Origin: Alnus glutinosa | Taxonomy: Eukaryota > Streptophyta > Magnoliopsida > Fagales > Betulaceae | Direction of reading: 5' to 3' | DNA: 64,000 bases | Assembly (NCBI RefSeq): GCF_958979055.1 | Contig: NC_084888.1 | Coordinates: 26,762,804-26,826,803 of the forward strand | Shown here: piece by piece, positions 58,966 through 64,000 of the stretch | How the letters are laid out: each line of letters begins with the position of its first letter | How positions within the stretch are numbered: position 1 is the first letter of the stretch | Notes under the pieces: model-generated | What the model was told of the DNA's origin: nothing | What the model saw: only the letters and a program-made list of their open reading frames with translations | Databases searched by the model: none | Translations under genes and position numbers: made by a program

Positions 58966-60099
58966 CTAGAGCACTAAAAACCTAGTATCGGCTGCCACCT
59001 CGCATTCTGACTTTTTTTTGGATATCCCCTTGTTTTCAGTAGCGGAATAATTACCGTACACATTGAAATCCATAGAATTTGGCAGATATGATTCTGTTGG
59101 CTCTCCTAACAGCTTCCTTAATAACTCCTCCAAGGTTGTAACCGGTGTCAATTTCCCTTCCTTTGTAATTGATTTGGGAAGGTCCGTGATTGTAGGATCA
59201 AGGATTTCCTTATTGTATCGCCGGTCAAGTGGACGTTCCGGCCGACCCCTGTGCTTTGGCCAGAATTTGTTTTAGCATCTTCGTCTTGTGAGAACTCTGT
59301 TTGTACCAAACTGGATGTTGGTGGTCCACCCTTTTGGTACCGGAGATCATCAGCCCATAACCAAACTCCCTATTGTTTTGCTGGAACCTCCTCATTAAGC
59401 CGGAACCCTGTGCTGCCTTTGCAACTGGTACTCGCATGATAAATTTGACCGCATGCATAATAAAATTGTGGCAGTTTTTCATACTTGAATGTCACCCAAA
59501 TGGATTTCCCGTTCAAGTGAAGGGCTCGGCCCCTGTCGATTGGTTTTGTCATATCAATGTTGACCCAAAGCTAGAAGCAACGTCCCCATCCAACCCCATC
59601 TCTGGTGATGTCTACCTCCTCCACCATCCCCATAGTTGCCCTAATCCTTTGCCCCACCTCACAGTTCATGCAGATGACGGGCATATTATGAACTTGTACC
59701 CAAAATAGAGACTGGGTAAAATCCATCTGTGTTGGGGGAATACTATCCTCCACCTCCTTTAGAACAAGGACGGTGAATAGCTACAAACGTCCTTCCTTGA
59801 CCCTATTTTTGTCATTCTCATTTGAGAATTCAATAAGCCACAAGTTGTCGTGAATTTCTTTGAAGGCAACACTATCCAAAATGCTTCTTTTGGGATTCGT
59901 CGATCGGACATAAGGCGCCCAATGAGACATCTCCCACTCTTCAAACGCAAATCAGAAGTTTCATCTTCGGAGATGGTGATGCCCATCTTCGGAGATGGTG
60001 ATGCCCACCTTCTCCCCTTCCGTTAGAGTCATCTTTCCATAGTGTTTCAATAGAGTCCACCATCATGAACAAGTCGAAGTTCAAATGATGGTTCAGCCA
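58966..60099 (-). pseudogene. LINE ORF1 remnant (DUF4283 and zinc-knuckle region)
   Basis: Pieces on the minus strand: start MMVDSIETLWKDD near 60,099; LKSGRCLIGRLMSDRRIPKE near 59,940; FWVQVHNMPVICMNCEVGQR near 59,710; then WVTFKYEKLPQFYYACGQIY near 59,500, where the CCHC knuckle is partly degraded; and a tail to 58,966. It resembles the ORF1 of the LINE at 54,855 but is clearly a different copy. Frame breaks at about 59,760 and 59,560. Confidence 0.75.
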
Positions 60100-60219
60100 A
60101 GCAAAGGAAATCAAATAGATTAAAACTCTCAGTCGGGTTAATCGGCAGGAGACTAAAACACTCACCTCGTGGGGTTCCACAGAGAGAAAACCTAGGGGGT
60201 GGACTCCTTCATATCTTCT

Positions 60220-60462
60220 TGATGAGTGCCAAATATTGTATATTTGGGCCCCTTGATTTACACTAGTTAGACCTTGGCCTAGTTATTTTCTAATGTTTTG
60301 GTCAGTTTTTGTGTTTTTGTGTTTTGTAGGATATTAAGAGAAAAATGGCAAATTTCAAGCAAAAAAACATGGAATTAGGAAATTCTGGAAAGTCATTTCG
60401 ATCAAACGAATTTTTGTCGAGGTCGATCGATCGAAATTTTTCAAAACTGACTTTTGCAGACG
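60220..60462 (+). repeat. 5' LTR remnant of gypsy element
   Basis: The first about 95 bases match 63,904-64,000 almost exactly. The solo LTR at 16,542-18,005 suggests the full LTR of this type is near 1.4 kb, so most of it is deleted here. Confidence 0.75.
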
Positions 60463-62516
60463 CAAGGTTTATAGTGAAGCAAGGGATTGTACTTGGACAC
60501 GTTATTTCTCATCAGGGGATAGAGGTTGACAAGGCAAAGGTGGATCTGATATCCAACCTTCCAGCCCCACGTACGGTGAAAGAGGTTCGCTCTCTTTTGG
60601 GCCATGTAGGATTCTATCGGCGATTCATCCAGGATTTCAGCAAGATCGCCAGGCCCTTGTGCAAGTTGTTGGTGAAAGAGGCCCCATTTATTTTTGATGA
60701 GGATTGCAAGAAAGCATTTAGGGCCTTGAAGACAATTTTGACGTCCACACCTATCATTCAGCCCCCCAACCGGGGTGCACCTTTTGAGATCATGTGTGAC
60801 ACGTCCGATTATGCTGTTGGAGCTATTTTGGGGCAGCGCATTGATAAACTCCCCCATGTCATCTATTATGCAAGTCGGACTCTGAACAATGCCCAACTGA
60901 ATTATTCGACCAGTGAGAAGGAGTTGCTGGCAGTCGTTTTTGCTTTGGATAAGTTTCGATCCTACTTGGTGGGATCGAAAGTCATCATCTACTCAGATCA
61001 CAAGGCATTGAAGTATCTTTTCTCCAAAAAGGATGCTAAATCTCACCTCATTCGGTGGATTTTGTTGTTGCAAGAGTTTGACATTGAGATTCGGGACAAA
61101 AAGGGTTCTAAAAATGTGGTGGCCGATCATCTTTCGAGGATTACCGTGGATTTCACTGAGGAGGCCACCCCCATCTCTGAGACCTTCCTTGATGAGCAGT
61201 TAATGCACATTGCTCACACTCATTCACCTTGGTTTGCTGATATAGTAAACTATCTTATCACTAATCAAATGACTTTGCATTGGGGGCGGCAGGATAAGTC
61301 CAAGTTTATGGCCATGGTGAAGTACTTTTTCTGGGACGATCCTTAACTGTTCAAGTATTGTCCTGATCAGATCATTAGGAGATGCATCATTGAGCCTGAC
61401 CAATCCAATGTCATCTACTTTTGTCATGATCATGCTTGTGGAGGCCATTTTAGTGCAAAGAAGACCGCTGCAAAGATTTTGTAGTGCGGATTTTATTGGC
61501 TGACCATCTTCCAAGATGCTCACACTTATTGTGTCTCGTGTGAGCGCTGTCAGAAGTTAGGGAGTATTTCACGCCGAAATATGATGCCTCTCAACCCCAT
61601 TCTTATTCTTGAGATCTTTGATGTGTGGGGCATTGATTTCATGGGACCTTTCCCAAACTCCTTCGGCTATTTGTACATTCTTGTTACAGTGGACTACGTG
61701 TCCAAATGGGTGAAGGCCGTTGCTTGCAAGACCAATGACCACAGAGTTGTGGTTCAATTTTTAAAAGACATTATATTTGCTCGTTTTGGTACTCCTCGAG
61801 CAATTATTAGTGATGGTGGGAAGCATTTCTGCAACCGGATTTTCGAGCAGCTGATGAAGAAGTATTGCGTGACACACAAGGTTGCCACTCCATATCACCC
61901 TCAGACGAGTGGTCAAGTGGAGATTTCAATCCTAGAGATCAAGAGGATTTTGGAGAAGACGGTAAACCCGTCAAGGAAAGATTGGTCGCTTCGTTTGACT
62001 GATGCATTGTGGGCGTACTGGGCAGCTTTCAAGACCCCGATTGGCATGTCACCCTACTGTATCGTATACGAAAAAGCATGTCATCTACCGGTGGAGTTGG
62101 AGCACAGAGCCTACTGGGCCATCAAGCGACTGAATTTCGATCTCACGAAGGCTGGCTCACAGAGGAAGCTCAACTCAATGAATTGGAAGAGCTGAGGAAT
62201 GATGCATATAATTGTGCAAGGTGGTACAAAGCAAGGATGAAGAAGACTCATGACCAAAACATATTGAGACGATCTTTTGAACCTGGTCAAAAAGTTCTTC
62301 TTTACAATTCACGTTTGCATCTGTTTCCAGGGAAGCTCTGATCTCAATGGACAGGCCATTTATTGTTCGATCAGTTTTTCTCATGGGGCCATTGAGATTG
62401 AGGATCCAAAGAATGGCAATACTTTCAAGGTGAACGGACAAAGACTGAAGCCATTTTTGGAGTTACAGAGCCCGGAAGTTGAGACGACCCTTTTGGACAG
62501 TCTGGCTGAAGATTGA
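60345..62516 (+). pseudogene. Gypsy pol remnant: RT end, RNase H, integrase
   Basis: The frame 60,345-61,346 starts with about 39 codons of LTR sequence, then RT thumb/connection (GIVLGHVISHQGIEVDKAKV, LLGHVGFYRRFIQDFSKIAR) and RNase H with its acidic residues in MCDTSDYAVGAIL, STSEKELLAVVFAL and IYSDHKAL. A TAA at 61,344 and a TAG near 61,483 cut the integrase zinc domain (CHDHACGGHF...CVSCERCQ). The integrase core at 61,581-62,195 keeps D, D and E in [19 protein letters not shown] and HPQTSGQVE. The C-terminal part continues in shifted frames to about 62,516. Not functional. Confidence 0.9.
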
Positions 62517-62519
62517 AAA

Positions 62520-63390
62520 CTTAGCGCTTGTGGGAGGCAACCCTCATTGTTTTTCCTTACCATTTGATCTTGTTTCTTTCACTTTAGTTGTGATTTTCAT
62601 GACAGTGTCTGCAGTTCAAGTTTGGGGGAGCATTCTCTTACAGTGTGCCCAACTTGCATCGCCCAGTTTGGTATTGTATTTCTAGTCACATTGGGGACAA
62701 TGTGTCATTTTAGTTGGGGGTGGGGTAGACATTTCTGTCTGTTATTGTTGATTGTTTTTGTTGATATTTTAATTTGACTGCTTTCATTTTCAAAAAAACA
62801 AAAAAAAAAAAAACAAAAAACAAAAAACAAAAAACAAAAAAACAAAAATTTGTTGTTAGTTAAGCATGATTACATCTTACTACGGTTTGCATATCATTGA
62901 TTTGTTTAACATGTTGAATGCTGCATGTCATTAAAATCTGAAATCTTTTGACTCATTAGTTGGATTAGAGAGACTTCACATGTTTGAATTGTTTATCACA
63001 AGCACTTTAGCATAGGATCTGTGAGGTATGAAATGTGATTTGAGTATGTGTCTTGAGATTTGTAGGATGACTTGTTGATGAAACCTTGTCTTAATAATAA
63101 TAATAATAAATTAATATGGCATAAGAATAATATCATCAATTTGAGTTCTCATTGAGTAACGGGGCCTTTTGCCTCCCTAAGGATTGAATGTTTGCGTAAA
63201 AGATGAGAATTTCAAGTTGGTTGATTGTTTGGCTAGTTTGACTTTGTAGCCTTTTTGACTTGAGTAATTAAGCCCTTAGGGATGTTTTTACATCTAGTGC
63301 TCTAAAACCATCTGGTTTGAGAGTCACTGGCCCAACACTCGTTACAAGGGTCAATTAGAAAGCTTAAGGGAGTCAAGCATTGCACAGCCT

Positions 63391-63425
<35 letters not shown>

Positions 63426-63903
63426 GTAATTACACATTTAAGCCTTGGTTATATTCATCTGATGGAATTCCTGTGAGTTTTTAGGGTACACATGCTTTGA
63501 GAAAAGCTGAAACCTCATGAGTCTATGTTAATCACACCTTATACTTATTTGAACATGTGCTGTCTCAATATTCCAACTATGAGCTGATCGATTTTTGATG
63601 ACCTGATGATGTGATATTCATTTTGTTAAACATGCTCATGACGTATGAACCATATATTTGTGTGGGGATTTTTGCTTAATTGACAATATAACACTTCAAT
63701 GTTTGTGGGTATCATTTCTGGCAAACCCTCACGAGACTTCGCTCGTCTACTAGGGAGTCCTAGGGGTTTAAAAGGCTTATTGCATATGCTAAATGCAATC
63801 GTCTCTCCCATGAAAGATGATTTATGTTTCATGCTTTGATTTTGTTTTTGTTTTTCATTTTATTTTTGCTAAGGGACTAGCAAAATGTAAGTTTGGGGGT
63901 ATT
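62520..63903 (+). other. Non-coding 3' region of the gypsy element
   Basis: No gene. It has a CAAAAAA microsatellite (about 62,791-62,850), a TAA repeat (about 63,093-63,109) and a TA repeat (about 63,390-63,421). It ends in the polypurine tract before the 3' LTR. Confidence 0.65.
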
Positions 63904-64000
63904 TGATGAGTGCCAAATATTGTATATTTGGGCCCCTTGATTTACACTAGTTAGACCTTTGGCCTGGTTATTTTCTAATGTTTTGGCTAGTTTTGGTATT
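63904..64000 (+). repeat. 3' LTR of gypsy element (cut by window end)
   Basis: Starts TGATGAGTGCC directly after AAGTTTGGGGGTATT. Only the first 97 bases are in the window. Confidence 0.9.

Larger units (their letters stand above)
55631..60219 (-). mobile_element. Second LINE, internally deleted and interrupted
   Basis: Minus strand. The 5' part (60,180-58,960) carries ORF1 pieces. The 3' part (56,376-55,631) carries the end of ORF2: WNRRNRLIFGG near 56,240 and RNase H wording (PPGWVKLNWDA near 56,070, TEGDAQKIV near 55,910). Endonuclease, RT and zf-RVT are absent, so a large internal deletion occurred. An LTR-like insertion fills 56,377-58,949. The 3' end lies near 55,621-55,631, with only a weak A-tail remnant. 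The 5' end is cut by the gypsy LTR at 60,220. Confidence 0.78.
60220..64000 (+). mobile_element. Ty3/gypsy LTR retrotransposon, 5' part deleted, runs off window
   Basis: The 5' LTR starts at 60,220 (TGATGAGTGCCAAATATTG) but only about 240 bp remain before pol. The 3' LTR starts at 63,904 with the same words and continues beyond the window. A polypurine tract (AAGTTTGGGGGT) sits just before it. Internal order is RT end, RNase H, integrase, which is Ty3/gypsy. Primer site, gag, protease and most of RT are missing. A 1.3-kb non-coding stretch after integrase (62,520-63,903), with another GTTTGGGGGAG at about 62,620, resembles Athila/Tat-type elements, but that lineage call is tentative. Confidence 0.9.

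Overview
This window is nuclear plant DNA. It has spliced genes with GT/AG introns, long A/T runs, TA, GA and CA microsatellites, and many nested plant-type transposable elements. The MBD10/11-like, GPI-anchored GH17 and phytocyanin genes and the LINE, hAT, Ty1/copia and Ty3/gypsy remnants all fit a eudicot. The repeat style suggests a woody rosid, but the species cannot be fixed from sequence alone. Only four gene models look functional; most of the rest is mobile-element DNA in various stages of decay.

Left part (1-19,200): the 3' half of a LINE with its poly(A) tail (1-2,405); AT-rich DNA holding a long-TIR foldback element (3,096-3,990); a methyl-CpG-binding-domain gene (5,371-11,404) whose 5.1-kb intron splits the MBD and carries an exactly delimited TRIM retrotransposon; a palindromic MITE (12,588-12,741); a three-exon GH17 beta-1,3-glucanase gene with signal peptide and GPI-anchor tail (13,718-15,689); and a solo gypsy-type LTR (16,542-18,005).

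Middle part (19,200-44,030): a local duplication zone. Two almost identical stellacyanin-like phytocyanin genes (29,533-30,298 and 42,652-43,438, both minus) lie in 1.6-1.7-kb duplicated segments. A third copy survives only as a 3' fragment (19,211-19,505). Next to these are two copies of a composite gypsy-derived block (A 19,503-22,589; B 36,839-42,392). Later insertions split the zone: a Ty1/copia element with tRNA-iMet-type PBS (22,590-26,577), a 1.5-kb hAT-type element (27,232-28,731), a young gag-only LTR retrotransposon with intact TSD and a hairpin-rich tandem repeat (31,102-34,713), and two solo LTRs (35,683-36,838; 38,571-41,333).

Right part (44,030-64,000): a hAT-type non-autonomous element with 8-bp TSD (44,978-45,861); a decayed ZMYM1-like hAT transposase (from about 47,928) split by a full-length LINE with target duplication (48,909-55,067, minus); a second, internally deleted LINE (minus, about 55,631-60,219) containing a solo-LTR-like insertion; and a Ty3/gypsy element (60,220 to the window end) whose 5' LTR is fused to the pol gene by a deletion.

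The genes do not form one pathway. The MBD protein is nuclear. The glucanase and phytocyanins are secreted, probably GPI-anchored, cell-surface proteins. Boundaries and TSDs were found by eye; no database search was run.
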